DNA of 64,000 nucleotides, from positions 3,060,501 through 3,124,500 of the forward strand of contig AP026970.1 in the NCBI GenBank assembly GCA_027924025.1. The letters are read 5' to 3'. Below are positions 25,701 through 33,668 of the stretch, one piece after another (the stretch's first letter is position 1; each line of letters starts with the position of its first letter). The position numbers were made by a program, and so were the translations under genes. The notes under the pieces were generated by a model. The model was not told the origin of the DNA, did no database searches, and saw nothing but the letters and a program-made list of their open reading frames with translations. The DNA is from Comamonadaceae bacterium OS-4 (GTDB taxonomy: Bacteria > Pseudomonadota > Gammaproteobacteria > Burkholderiales > Burkholderiaceae_C).

Positions 25701-26641
25701 AGCTTCACGCTGCGCTCCAGCGGGCGCACGTCGGCCAGGCCCACCTGCAGGCTGTCAGCCGAGAACAGCGGCTTGCCCTTGGTGTCTTGCACGGCCAGGC
25801 GGCTCACGGTGACTGAGCCGGATAAGGTGACTGCTGTTTGCGTGCTCTGCACAAAGCCCAGTTGGATGTCTGCATCCACCACTGCGCTCTGGGGCTTGAC
25901 CGGCAAGTTGGCAGGCAAATAAGGCAAGTAGGGCGCGAGATCCAGCTGGCGGATGGTGAGCTCCGCATCCCCCTTGCGGCTCTGCGCGAACGGCGTGCCC
26001 TGGGCTTCCGAGTCAAAATGGCTGCCATTGAGCACAAAGGCCAATCGGGGCGACACCAGCACATCGCGCTTGGAATCGAAGCTGCTCAAAAACGGCAGGC
26101 TGATCTGCAAATCCCGCAGGGTGTGCACGCGCTCAGCGCCACCGGCCCGGTCGGTGTAGTCCACACTGCCCTGGTTCAGGGTGAGGTTGTAGACCGCAAA
26201 CTTTGGCGTGGGTCCGGCAGGTGTGTCGTCGGGCTTTTTCAGGCGCTGGATGATGTCGTCAATGTCGTAGCGGCCCGCGCCCAGGTGGGTGAGCTGCACC
26301 TTGGGCGCATCCACGGTGACTGCGTCAATCACCGGCGCCAGCCGGAACAGGGACTGCGCCTCTGCATCCACATACACCCGGTCCAGCAAGAACTGCACGC
26401 CCTTGCCGTCCGCGGTGGCCACCGCAAGATCGCGCACCGTGAGCTCTAACGACCATGGAGAAAACGCAATGCTCCCGACCGTGACCTGCCGGCCCAGCAA
26501 CTCGCTCAAGCGGCTCTGGGCTTGGCTTTTGGCCAGTGCCGGAACCGCTGCCCAGGCCAGCGCCCACAGGGCCAACAAAGCACCGAGCCCCCACGCCAAA
26601 CGGCGAAACCAGAAGGAAGAAACAAGAGCGCGTGGAGTCAT
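22796..26641 (-). CDS. giant AsmA-like/DUF748 envelope protein with OmpA-like C-terminus
   Basis: 1281 residues from ATG 26641: short cytoplasmic tail, one membrane anchor (LAWGLGALLALWALAWAAVPALA), then a long periplasmic beta-rich region with repeated VxLSGVxLNAPxLNxxR and FxLxxGxVxFxDR elements typical of AsmA/DUF748 proteins thought to form lipid-transfer grooves. Near residue 1170 SSVVFAPGSAGLSDAARAGLDKVAQAL reads like an OmpA-type peptidoglycan-binding helix-strand unit. Two low-complexity linkers (a Thr run near residue 850 encoded by a trinucleotide array; GNGNGNANSGASGNNNG near 525) separate blocks. A repeat copy is translated near residue 350. Role in outer-membrane lipid homeostasis is inference from family. 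Confidence 0.8.
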   Translation of the reverse strand: MTPRALVSSFWFRRLAWGLGALLALWALAWAAVPALAKSQAQSRLSELLGRQVTVGSIAFSPWSLELTVRDLAVATADGKGVQFLLDRVYVDAEAQSLFRLAPVIDAVTVDAPKVQLTHLGAGRYDIDDIIQRLKKPDDTPAGPTPKFAVYNLTLNQGSVDYTDRAGGAERVHTLRDLQISLPFLSSFDSKRDVLVSPRLAFVLNGSHFDSEAQGTPFAQSRKGDAELTIRQLDLAPYLPYLPANLPVKPQSAVVDADIQLGFVQSTQTAVTLSGSVTVSRLAVQDTKGKPLFSADSLQVGLADVRPLERSVKLSGITLNAPVLNVVRAADGSLNLLPPTPAKQSAPKNVAARADSTSASGQKDAETLAPTPWALQLDTLTLKDASIDWTDQVTAPTTRLGLRDFQATVFKLQWPMKEAATLDLKARLQSRAAGTKAPVAQLSLQGEGTVGAGKAEASVSDFGLGLVSGYVSPYLVPTLRGQADTRVSIAWDGERQTAIVQKLALRDVALVGDKPAAEPRVNGNGNGNANSGASGNNNGPSSGDMPQFKLLEVSDVRVDTQARSATVGKVLLQKPSTGVRRDAEGRWMFESWLKPTGATAPVADAAANKPAAPKAVDTQAVVAKSPAPWKLSLGEFKLDEGHVVFSDRLPARPVRLELSGLQVQAKNIQPDGKKPMPLQVAAKLKSGQADAGSLRYTGSVMWDPVVAQGEVDIADLPAHALLGYAGLGLNLDVLRADTSFKGQVRFAALANGPQVSLKGDAALEDFRANTTGKGAESLGEELLSWKALNVPGIDFNMAPGTPTQVQVREAALSDFYARLIVNPQGRLNLQDLGQSAPPAAEGAKPATATATTTTTTTTTSAAASAAAPAAVASATRTASASPAAIIQMGPISMVNGRVLFSDRFIQPNYTANLTDLTGKLSRFSNQPTDGAVQLADLELRGRAEGTASLEILGKLNPLAEPLALDVKGLVRDLELSPLSPYAIKYAGYGIERGKLSVDVHYTVQPNGQLTAANKLVLNQLSFGDKVDGAPTSLPVKLAVALLADRNGVINLDLPISGSLNDPQFRVGPVIWQVITNLVTKAITAPFSLLANAFGGGGGAELSSVVFAPGSAGLSDAARAGLDKVAQALQDRPALKLTVVGSANLEAERDAAKREKLKALLLAEKRRTTSAQGKDAATVTSYSTEEMPVLLRAVYRRSDITKPRNMVGLTKDIAVADMESLLLANLSANEDDIRNLALQRAVVVKEYLAGKKLAAERLFLGAVKTGGAAADAKPQAELEIGG
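24066..24107 (-). repeat. (GTT)9 trinucleotide microsatellite within DUF748 gene
   Basis: Nine perfect GTT units followed by GCTGTTGCTGTT encode a Thr-rich linker on the minus strand. Length changes would be in frame, so the effect is linker length variation rather than on/off switching. Confidence 0.85.
25561..25612 (-). repeat. dispersed palindromic repeat copy inside DUF748 gene
   Basis: CGCTAGCGCTCGTGGAATCT, then GCGCGAGCAGCTACG and TTTTTAGGAGCA match the intergenic copy at 16376 closely. It is in frame and encodes part of a Ala/Ser-rich linker, so it looks inserted and tolerated. Confidence 0.7.
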
Positions 26642-26716
26642 GACAAGAATTCGTGGAGTAGCGTGCCCCTTGATGGTACCCAAGCACGCGATTCGCGGCA
26701 GCCATGACCGCCTCTG

Positions 26717-26730
26717 TTGACTTGCATCAA
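26717..26730. promoter_or_regulatory. FNR/ANR-type box upstream of hemerythrin gene
   Basis: TTGACTTGCATCAA fits TTGAY-N4-RTCAA. Its centre is about 61 bases before the GTG start at 26785, so a transcription start 41 bases downstream of the box centre would leave a ~20-base leader, the class II FNR arrangement. The divergent DUF748 gene starts 76 bases to the other side. Confidence 0.6.
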
Positions 26731-26784
26731 CCCCTGTGGCGCGCTGGCATGGGAAGCTCTGGCAAAAGACCCGAGGAGACACCC

Positions 26785-27369
26785 GTGAAACAAAGCAGCC
26801 TGCAAATCATCAGGGACGAGCATGCCGCGCTCAAGGCCATGCTGCAGTCACTCACCATGATGCTGGACCGTGGCCCCGGCGACGAGGCCGAATCGTTTTT
26901 CGATGTTGTGCGCGCCATGCTGTTCTATATCGATGAGTTCCCAGAAAAACTGCACCACCCCAAGGAGTCCAACCTGCTGTTCCCCCGGGTGGCACGGGTC
27001 GCACCGCAGGTGATGGACGCCATCATCCAACTCGAGGCCGACCATGCCCACAGCGAGACGGCGGTGCGCGACCTGCAGCACCTGCTCCTGGGCTGGGAGC
27101 TGATTGGCGAGAGCCGGCGCGCCGCCTTTGACACCGCAGTGCGCCGCTATGTGCAGTCTTACCTGGCCCACATGCAACTGGAAGAAGCTGCCATCCTGCC
27201 AGTGGCTCAGACCGCCCTCTCCCACCAGGACTGGGCCGAGCTGGACGCAGCCTTCGAGGCCAACCGCGACCCGCTGGCCACCAAAGGCCGGCGCGACCCG
27301 GTGTACGACCGGCTGTTCACCCGCATCGTGATGCGAGCGCCCGCGCCGATCGGCGTCGGCGAGGCCTAG
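26785..27369 (+). CDS. hemerythrin HHE domain protein
   Basis: About 194 residues of helical bundle with di-iron ligands in IIRDEHAALKAM, KLHHPKESNLLFP, LEADHAHSE and HMQLEEAAILP, spaced as in hemerythrin-like proteins that sense or store O2, or protect against NO. GTG start at 26785 chosen because GAGGAG lies six bases upstream; in-frame ATGs at 26704 and 26749 lack a ribosome binding site and would overlap the FNR-type box. The oxygen-responsive box fits the function. Confidence 0.87.
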   Translation: MKQSSLQIIRDEHAALKAMLQSLTMMLDRGPGDEAESFFDVVRAMLFYIDEFPEKLHHPKESNLLFPRVARVAPQVMDAIIQLEADHAHSETAVRDLQHLLLGWELIGESRRAAFDTAVRRYVQSYLAHMQLEEAAILPVAQTALSHQDWAELDAAFEANRDPLATKGRRDPVYDRLFTRIVMRAPAPIGVGEA

Positions 27370-27372
27370 GCG

Positions 27373-28743
27373 CTACCGCAATAGCTTCAGCGCCAGAACC
27401 TGCTGCGCCACGCAGCGACCCTGCACTTTGCCGCCCTCGATGCCGCTTCGGAAATGGATACCCGCATACAGGCGGGACAAGGCCGCCTCGTTGGCAGCCG
27501 CCTGAAAACTGGCGAAGGTGCGCGGGCCCCAGCCCCTGTCGTTGTGGGTGTTGTCGGTGAAGGGCTGGCCTGCGCCAAACACCTTGTCCAGCACCGCCGC
27601 TGCCGCGCTGGACTGCACCGAATGGCCCGACGGGTATTCGGGAAACGGCGGCGTGTGCATCAAGCCCGGCACCCAGTTGCTGTCCAGCACCAGCTGCACA
27701 TAGGTCACCGGCCGCAGCAGGTTCACGGTGTATTTGGTTTTCCACCCCGCAATGAAGGCATCTGCCATCGCCAGGTTCAGCTGCACATAAGTCTGCGCGG
27801 CAAGAGCCAGGTTGCCTTGGCGCTGCTGCAGCAGGTCGCCCGCAATGAAGGCCCAGTGACCCGCGGGGGTAGGGGTTTTAAGCGGGTCGTCCGCCCAGTA
27901 CAGCGCCACTTGGCGCTGCGCCTGGGTGGCCTGGTTGCTGATGCGGTAGACCTCCTCCGCCTCTTTGTAAAACGCCGAGCCAGGCACCTCGGAATAGGCC
28001 GGAATCGGCGGCGCCGGGCAGGTGATGGCGCTGGGCAGCGCAAACGGCCGCACATCGCCCCACCACGGCAACAGGGGCGGCGCAAACGCGGGTGGCGTGG
28101 CACTCCAGGTGCCTTCGCCGCTGGGCGGCACATAGTTGAGCTGATGGCGGCGCAAGGGGCCCCAGGCCTCGTGCCCGCCATCGGTCCGCGCCCAGGTCAT
28201 GATCGCCATGGCCATGAGCTTGCCGAAGGTCTCCGAGCGGTTGGTGATCTCGGGGGTCACGCGGGACGGGTCAAAGTCCCGCGCCAGCTTGAGCGGCAGG
28301 CTGCGCTCCAGCAGGTCGATCCGGGCTTTGTTTTCAGCACTCGCGTTGGGAAACATCATGCGCGTCATGGTGGCCAGCGCCGCATTGGCCACGGTAGGCC
28401 AGTGCAAGACCTCGTCCGGCTGTGCCCATGGCAGTGATTGCAGCTCGTTGAGCTGCCCCGCTAGGCTGCGGTGCTGCGGCATACCGGGCACCACCGACTC
28501 GTACAGGGTCAAGCCCAAATAGGCCAAAGCCCGTGACGCCACCGGCGGGCTGAAACCCGGTGTCTGCTGCGTTAACTGCAAGGCAAGGCTGAACCATTCG
28601 GTTGCCACTTGTGCGCTGTAGCTCGCAGCCGGTTGCTGCACCGGTGCAGGCAATGTCACTTGTGCCTGTCCTTGTGCTGCCAGCGGCACCGCAGCCCACG
28701 CGATGCAGATGGCAGCTACCCAGCGAATCCAGAGAGTTTTCAT
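27373..28743 (-). CDS. exported vanadium-dependent haloperoxidase/PAP2-type protein
   Basis: 456 residues from ATG 28743, signal peptide ending near AAQGQA. The conserved phosphate/vanadate-binding motifs are FPEYPSGHSVQSSAAAAVL (PSGH) and RLYAGIHFRSGIEGG (second His with Arg), with an Arg/Lys-containing first motif near GWKTKYTVNLLRPV. This is the C-terminal acid phosphatase superfamily signature. It overlaps the upstream FG-GAP gene by four bases, so the two exported proteins are coupled. Whether it is a haloperoxidase or a phosphatase cannot be settled by eye. It ends three bases from the convergent hemerythrin stop. Confidence 0.83.
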   Translation of the reverse strand: MKTLWIRWVAAICIAWAAVPLAAQGQAQVTLPAPVQQPAASYSAQVATEWFSLALQLTQQTPGFSPPVASRALAYLGLTLYESVVPGMPQHRSLAGQLNELQSLPWAQPDEVLHWPTVANAALATMTRMMFPNASAENKARIDLLERSLPLKLARDFDPSRVTPEITNRSETFGKLMAMAIMTWARTDGGHEAWGPLRRHQLNYVPPSGEGTWSATPPAFAPPLLPWWGDVRPFALPSAITCPAPPIPAYSEVPGSAFYKEAEEVYRISNQATQAQRQVALYWADDPLKTPTPAGHWAFIAGDLLQQRQGNLALAAQTYVQLNLAMADAFIAGWKTKYTVNLLRPVTYVQLVLDSNWVPGLMHTPPFPEYPSGHSVQSSAAAAVLDKVFGAGQPFTDNTHNDRGWGPRTFASFQAAANEAALSRLYAGIHFRSGIEGGKVQGRCVAQQVLALKLLR

Positions 28744-30380
28744 GGCTGTACTGCCGGGCGCAAGCCCGCCTCGCTGAATTGGTAAAAGGCATTCGTGTCT
28801 GCGCTGGCCCACTCGCTCCATGCGCCATGCGGCCATTGCACCCGGACTTGCACACGGGTGGCCTCGCCCACACCGAAATGCATCCACCCGAGGTGGCCGC
28901 TGGCATGGCCACCGCCCACCGTTAACTCTTGCCGGATGACGCGGGCCGCATCGCCCTCGCCCCAGCGCAGCTCCACCCAGGCGCCCACCGCATCGCGGTT
29001 GCCCGCAGCTTGGCGCAGGCGCAGTTGCAGCCAGTGGCCAGCGACGGCTGAGCTACCTGCTGTGGCAGCAGGCAACTGGCGCCAGACCTGGGCCTTGTCC
29101 CAGCGGTTGACCACCAGCACATCGAGCAAGCCATCGCCATTCAAATCCACCACCATGCCGCCGCGGCCCCGCTTGAAGCTGGCAAGACCCGCTTGGTTAC
29201 CCACCTCGACAAAGTTGCCATCGGCCTTTTGCAACAGCAGGTTGTTGGGGTCCAGGGTGGCGAAGTCGGGCATGGTGGAGACATTACCCTTGACGATGAA
29301 CAAGTCCGCCAAGCCATCGTTGTTCAGGTCGGCAAACTGAGCGTGCCACGCGGTGCTGGGGTGCACATCGCCGCCCACATAGGGGCGGTGGGCAGTGACG
29401 CCGCGCTTGTAAGCCATGTCGGTGTAGCGGGGCTGTTGCGCGCCGGCCTCCAGAGTTTGCAGCTTGTTGTCGGACATGCTGGTCAAAAACACCTCGGGGT
29501 AGCCATCGCCCGTCAGGTCGTGGCTGGCAATGCCCATGCCCCAGATCTGCAGCGGCTTCCAGCCCTCGGCTGCGGTGTACAGCGCAGGCGGCTGGCCCGG
29601 CGGCAGTTGCCACAATTGCTCTTCCCCACCTTTGTAATACTCGCGGTCGTTGCTCACCCGCAGCGCGGCAGTACCTGAACGGTTCCAGTCCGAGAACAAC
29701 ATCGACAAGGCGCAGTGCCCCGGCTGCAGTGGCTGCGGCGCCCCATAGCCGCCTCCCTCGCGGGGGCGCAGCAGCAGGCCCGGGGTGCAACTGCCCCATG
29801 GAAAGTCGGGTTTGCTGCGGTCGGTGTAGGTGCCGAATGCCAGTGTGGGCCAGCGTTGCCCCGCCTCCCATGTCGCGCTGAATGCGGTGTGCCAGCCGTT
29901 GCCGGTGCGAATGTTCCAAGCCTCGTTGGCGCGCTCGAACTTGCACTGGCCCAGCCCTTTGTAGACCTGCACCTCGCCCACGCGCAGCACCACCAGGTCA
30001 GTTTGGCCATCGCCATCCACATCAAGGGGATAGGCACCCACAGCATTGGTCAGCTCCAAGCCTGAGCGCTCTTCTTGCAGTTTGAGTGCACCGCCCCGCG
30101 CGCTGCGGTTGCGGTAAAACTTGGCTTTGTTGACCCCGGCGGTCACATACACCTCGGGCAGGCCATCTCCATCGCAATCAAAGGTGGCCACACCGCCGCC
30201 CACCATGTATTCGCCCTCGCCTTCAAAGCGGCTTTGCAGGCCGGCGGTGTCGGTCTCTTCCTGAAAGCGGGGCGTGGCGGGCGGCGTGCCGGACACAGGC
30301 ACCTGAGCCCAAGCGGCCGCGCCACACAAAAGCGCCAGCCCCAGGCTCGGGCCGGGCAAAAACGGGAAGGAAAGTCGCAC
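28740..30380 (-). CDS. exported FG-GAP/CRTAC1-like beta-propeller protein with ASPIC/UnbV domain
   Basis: 546 residues, GTG start at 30380, signal peptide (LGLALLCGAAAWA). Repeated calcium-binding FG-GAP/VCBS elements DxDGDGxxD are seen: DCDGDGLPEVYV, DVDGDGQTDLVV, DLTGDGYPEVFL, DLNNDGLADLFI and DLNGDGLLDVLV. The C-terminus VQVRVQWPHGAWSEW is the ASPIC/UnbV domain. Integrin-like propellers of this class sit outside the inner membrane. Coupled to the haloperoxidase gene, it may be a structural or chaperone partner. Confidence 0.85.
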   Translation of the reverse strand: MRLSFPFLPGPSLGLALLCGAAAWAQVPVSGTPPATPRFQEETDTAGLQSRFEGEGEYMVGGGVATFDCDGDGLPEVYVTAGVNKAKFYRNRSARGGALKLQEERSGLELTNAVGAYPLDVDGDGQTDLVVLRVGEVQVYKGLGQCKFERANEAWNIRTGNGWHTAFSATWEAGQRWPTLAFGTYTDRSKPDFPWGSCTPGLLLRPREGGGYGAPQPLQPGHCALSMLFSDWNRSGTAALRVSNDREYYKGGEEQLWQLPPGQPPALYTAAEGWKPLQIWGMGIASHDLTGDGYPEVFLTSMSDNKLQTLEAGAQQPRYTDMAYKRGVTAHRPYVGGDVHPSTAWHAQFADLNNDGLADLFIVKGNVSTMPDFATLDPNNLLLQKADGNFVEVGNQAGLASFKRGRGGMVVDLNGDGLLDVLVVNRWDKAQVWRQLPAATAGSSAVAGHWLQLRLRQAAGNRDAVGAWVELRWGEGDAARVIRQELTVGGGHASGHLGWMHFGVGEATRVQVRVQWPHGAWSEWASADTNAFYQFSEAGLRPAVQP

Positions 30381-30481
30381 GCCGCAAACCTTTATGAAGT
30401 ATGAACAGTCGGACCGATCTTATTAAGTTCGATCGATAAACTATGTCGGGTTTATCCCTATTTGCGGCAAGAACGAAGTCT

Positions 30482-30511
30482 CAAACAATTAGTTTGTCGC
30501 TCTTACTAAAT
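30482..30511. promoter_or_regulatory. candidate xylose-repressor operator upstream of xylF
   Basis: Overlapping palindromes: CAAAC-N5-GTTTG (30482-30496) and AATTAGT-N11-ACTAAAT (30487-30511, one mismatch). The half TTAGTTTGT is the same as I recall for Bacillus XylR operators, and the local regulator is also a ROK protein. Located about 90-120 bases before the xylF start. Confidence 0.55.
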
Positions 30512-30600
30512 GCCGGTTTCGCATTTAAATCGGTGCGATGACTCGGCAGAGTCCTTCCAAAACCACAGGTCTGGGACAGACCCAATCACTGGAGACAACG

Positions 30601-31620
30601 ATGAAATTGAAGACAACACTGACCGCACTCGCCCTGAGCTTGGGCGCTGCGGGTGCTTTTGCCCAAGTGGTGGGCGTGAGCTGGTCCAACTTCCAGGAAG
30701 AGCGCTGGAAGACGGACGAAGCCGCGATCAAAGCCCAGCTCACCAAAGACGGTGCCAGCTACATCAGCGCAGACGCTGGCGGCTCCCCCGAAAAGCAATT
30801 GGCCGACATCGACAGCCTGATTGCCAAGGGCGCCAAGGCCCTGATCATTCTGGCGATGGACAAAGACGCCATCCTGCCCGCCATCAACAAAGCAGCCCAG
30901 CAAAAGATCCCCGTGGTGGCCTATGACCGCCTGATTGAAGCGCCCGGCGTGTTCTACATCACCTTCGACAACGTCGAAGTGGGCCGCATGCAAGCCCGCG
31001 CCATCCTGGAAGCCAAGCCCAAGGGCAACTACGTGATGATCAAGGGCTCGCCGACCGATCCCAACGCCAACTTCCTGCGCGGTGGCCAGCAAGAAATCAT
31101 TGATGCAGCGGTGAAGAAGGGCGACATCAAGATCGTGGGCGAGGAATACACCGACGGCTGGAAGCCCGAAGTTGCCCAGAAAAACATGGAGCAAATCATC
31201 ACCAAGACCGGCGGCAAGATCGACGCCGTGGTGGCCTCTAACGACGGCACCGCCGGTGGCGTGGTGGCGGCCTTGACGGCCAAGGGAATCAAGGGCATTC
31301 CGGTGTCCGGCCAGGATGGTGACCATGCCGCGCTGAACCGCGTGGCTCTGGGCAGCCAGACCGTGTCGGTCTGGAAAGACGCCCGCGACCTGGGCCGTGA
31401 CGCGGCCGCCGCTGCGGTGGTCTTGGCCAAGGGCCAAAAAGTGGCAGCCGCCCAAACCTGGAGCGGTGGCGATAAGAAAGTGGCCCTGCAAGCCCAGTTC
31501 TTGAAGCCCGTGCCGATTACCGCCAAGAACCTGGATGTGGTGGTGAAAGCCGGCTGGATCAAGAAGGACGACCTGTGCAAGGGCGTAGACGCCGCCAAGG
31601 GCCCTGCTGCTTGTAAGTAA
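30601..31620 (+). CDS. xylF: D-xylose ABC transporter substrate-binding protein
   Basis: 339 residues, signal peptide [21 protein letters not shown]. Periplasmic type I sugar-binding fold with XylF-like sequence: [66 protein letters not shown] and [16 protein letters not shown]. Start at 30601 has GGAG upstream; the ORF start at 30538 is an artefact. First gene of the xylose operon; a GC hairpin after its stop probably tunes the ratio to the membrane parts. Confidence 0.95.
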   Translation: MKLKTTLTALALSLGAAGAFAQVVGVSWSNFQEERWKTDEAAIKAQLTKDGASYISADAGGSPEKQLADIDSLIAKGAKALIILAMDKDAILPAINKAAQQKIPVVAYDRLIEAPGVFYITFDNVEVGRMQARAILEAKPKGNYVMIKGSPTDPNANFLRGGQQEIIDAAVKKGDIKIVGEEYTDGWKPEVAQKNMEQIITKTGGKIDAVVASNDGTAGGVVAALTAKGIKGIPVSGQDGDHAALNRVALGSQTVSVWKDARDLGRDAAAAAVVLAKGQKVAAAQTWSGGDKKVALQAQFLKPVPITAKNLDVVVKAGWIKKDDLCKGVDAAKGPAACK

Positions 31621-31635
31621 GTAGCACCCTCCGAG

Positions 31636-31683
31636 CCGCAGAGCGGCAGCCCCCTCCGACGGGGCGCGCCCTGCGGTTTTTTT
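31636..31683 (+). terminator. intra-operon terminator/attenuator after xylF
   Basis: CCGCAG (31636) pairs with CTGCGG (31671), with inner GCCCC/GGGGC, followed by T7. It sits between binding-protein and permease genes, a usual position for partial termination that keeps binding protein in excess. Confidence 0.75.
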
Positions 31684-31703
31684 ATGTCTGGCGGAGAAGC
31701 GTT

Positions 31704-32894
31704 GTGAACCCCGTAATGAATTCCTTGAAACAGGCGTCCATCGATTGGCGTCTGGTGATGATGGGCACCGTGTTGGCAGCGATAGCCATCGTGTTCAACA
31801 TCCTGTCCGGCGGACTGTTTATGTCCCCCGAGAACCTTTACAACATTGCCCAGCAAACCGCAGTGGTTGGCGTGGTCGCCACCGTGGTGGTGCTCGTCAT
31901 CGTGGCGCGCCATATCGACCTGTCGGTGGGCTCGGTCATGGGTTTTGTGGGCGTGCTGATTGCCACCCTCATGTACACCGGCGGCTGGCACTGGGTGCCG
32001 GCCTCGCTGGCCGGGCTGGCGGTCGCGATTGCCGTATCGCTGTACCAGGGCGCCCTGACAGCCAAGCTGGGCGTGCCCTCGTTTGTGGTCACGCTGGGCG
32101 GGCTGATGTCGTTTCGCGGCGCCGCCTTTCTGGTGGCCGATGGCAAAACCCAGCCGGTGAACGATTTGTTTTTCCAGCGCTTGGGCGGCGGCTTTGATGG
32201 CGCCATCGGTGTGAGCGCCAGTTGGGCGCTGGCTGTGGCGATTGTGTTGGCCCTGGTGCTGCAAATGTGGGCCAAGCGCCGCGCCAAAGCGTCTTACGAA
32301 GTGCCAAACAACCCCTTGTGGCTGGACGCACTCATGGTGTTGGTGCCAGTCATCCTCGTGGTGGGCTTTGTGGCTGCCATGAACCGCTACCAGATCCCCA
32401 GCAAAGACGCGCCCCAGGGTGTGCCGATTCCGGTGTTGATCTGGGCCAGTGTGGCGCTGGTGCTGTCTTTCATCGTGCACCGCACCCGCTTCGGGCGCTA
32501 TGTGTTCGCCATGGGTGGCAACCCGGAGGCTGCGGCGCTGGTGGGTATACCGGTGCGCAAGGTCACGCTGATGCTGTTTGCGCTGATGGGTGTGCTCATC
32601 ACGATTGCGGCCATGGTCTCGATTGCTCGGCTGAATGCCGGCACCAACTCGCTGGGCACCAGCATGGAGCTGTATGTGATTGCCGCTGCCGTGATCGGTG
32701 GCACTGCACTGGCCGGCGGCAGCGGGTCCATCGTGGGCTCGGTGCTGGGGGCACTCATCATGCAAAGCATTGACAGCGGCATGCTGCTGCTGGACGTATC
32801 CATCGGGGTGCGCTACGTGATCATCGGGCAGGTGCTGATTGCAGCGGTGGTATTTGATGTGATTTATCGCCGCATGACAGGAGACACCGTATGA
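31704..32894 (+). CDS. xylH: xylose ABC transporter permease
   Basis: 396 residues, BPD_transp_2 family with about ten to eleven spans, e.g. ETL-like start [40 protein letters not shown] and the EAA-like loop [24 protein letters not shown] start at 31704 with GGAG eight bases upstream (ATG 31716 is the alternative). Overlaps the ATPase gene start by four bases. Confidence 0.93.
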   Translation: MNPVMNSLKQASIDWRLVMMGTVLAAIAIVFNILSGGLFMSPENLYNIAQQTAVVGVVATVVVLVIVARHIDLSVGSVMGFVGVLIATLMYTGGWHWVPASLAGLAVAIAVSLYQGALTAKLGVPSFVVTLGGLMSFRGAAFLVADGKTQPVNDLFFQRLGGGFDGAIGVSASWALAVAIVLALVLQMWAKRRAKASYEVPNNPLWLDALMVLVPVILVVGFVAAMNRYQIPSKDAPQGVPIPVLIWASVALVLSFIVHRTRFGRYVFAMGGNPEAAALVGIPVRKVTLMLFALMGVLITIAAMVSIARLNAGTNSLGTSMELYVIAAAVIGGTALAGGSGSIVGSVLGALIMQSIDSGMLLLDVSIGVRYVIIGQVLIAAVVFDVIYRRMTGDTV

Positions 32895-33664
32895 GCGAGC
32901 CACGCACTCCCTTGGTTGCCATGCGCAACATCCGTAAAGCCTTTGGTGGCGTGCATGCGGTCGAGGATGTGAGCATCAACCTCTACCCCGGCGAAGTGGT
33001 GGCCCTGCTGGGTCATAACGGCGCAGGCAAATCCACCCTCATGAAAATGCTGGCCGGTGCCTACCCGATTGACAGCGGCGAAGTGCTGATCAATGGCGAC
33101 AAAGCCAACATCCGCACCCCGGTGGACGCCCAGCACTGCGGCATCGAGTCGATCTACCAGACGCTGGCCCTGGCCGACAACTTGGACGCCGTCGCCAACC
33201 TGTTTTTGGGTCGTGAGCTGCTGACCCGCTGGAACACCCTGGACGACCACCGCATGGACGCGGACGCCCGCAAGGTGTTTCACCGGCTCAACAAAAACTT
33301 CAAAAATGTGCGCACGCCGGTGCGCCGCCTCTCGGGCGGGCAACGGCAGGTGGTGGCGATTTCGCGGGCGATTTATTTCAACGCCAAGATTTTGATCATG
33401 GACGAGCCCACAGCCGCCCTGGGCCCCGAAGAAACCGCGATGGTGGGTAACCTGGTGCGCCAGCTCAAGGCCGAGGGTGTGGGTATTTTTTTGATCACCC
33501 ACGACATGCCCGACGTGTTCGGGCTCAGCGACCGCCTCTCGGTCATGAAAAACGGCAAATTAGTAGGTACATATCGCACGACAGACGTGGCGGAGGACGA
33601 AGTTCTTGGCATGATCATCGCTGGCAAACAACCTGAAGGAAAAGTACAGACCCACACCCTGTAG
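32891..33664 (+). CDS. xylG: sugar ABC transporter ATP-binding protein, single nucleotide-binding domain
   Basis: 257 residues with one complete ABC ATPase: GHNGAGKST (Walker A), [16 protein letters not shown] (signature), [12 protein letters not shown] (Walker B), THD (switch His). Classical XylG/RbsA proteins have two fused domains of about 500 residues, so this is the short FrcA-like type, expected to act as a homodimer. Context (xylF, xylH) sets the substrate as xylose. No sign of truncation: the C-terminus ends naturally. Confidence 0.9.
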   Translation: MSEPRTPLVAMRNIRKAFGGVHAVEDVSINLYPGEVVALLGHNGAGKSTLMKMLAGAYPIDSGEVLINGDKANIRTPVDAQHCGIESIYQTLALADNLDAVANLFLGRELLTRWNTLDDHRMDADARKVFHRLNKNFKNVRTPVRRLSGGQRQVVAISRAIYFNAKILIMDEPTAALGPEETAMVGNLVRQLKAEGVGIFLITHDMPDVFGLSDRLSVMKNGKLVGTYRTTDVAEDEVLGMIIAGKQPEGKVQTHTL

Positions 33665-33668
33665 GCCT

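Noticed and set aside
31029..32903. 624-codon open frame opposite xylF/xylH
   Set aside because: Spans two real genes and their intergenic terminator, has His-rich composition and no domain.
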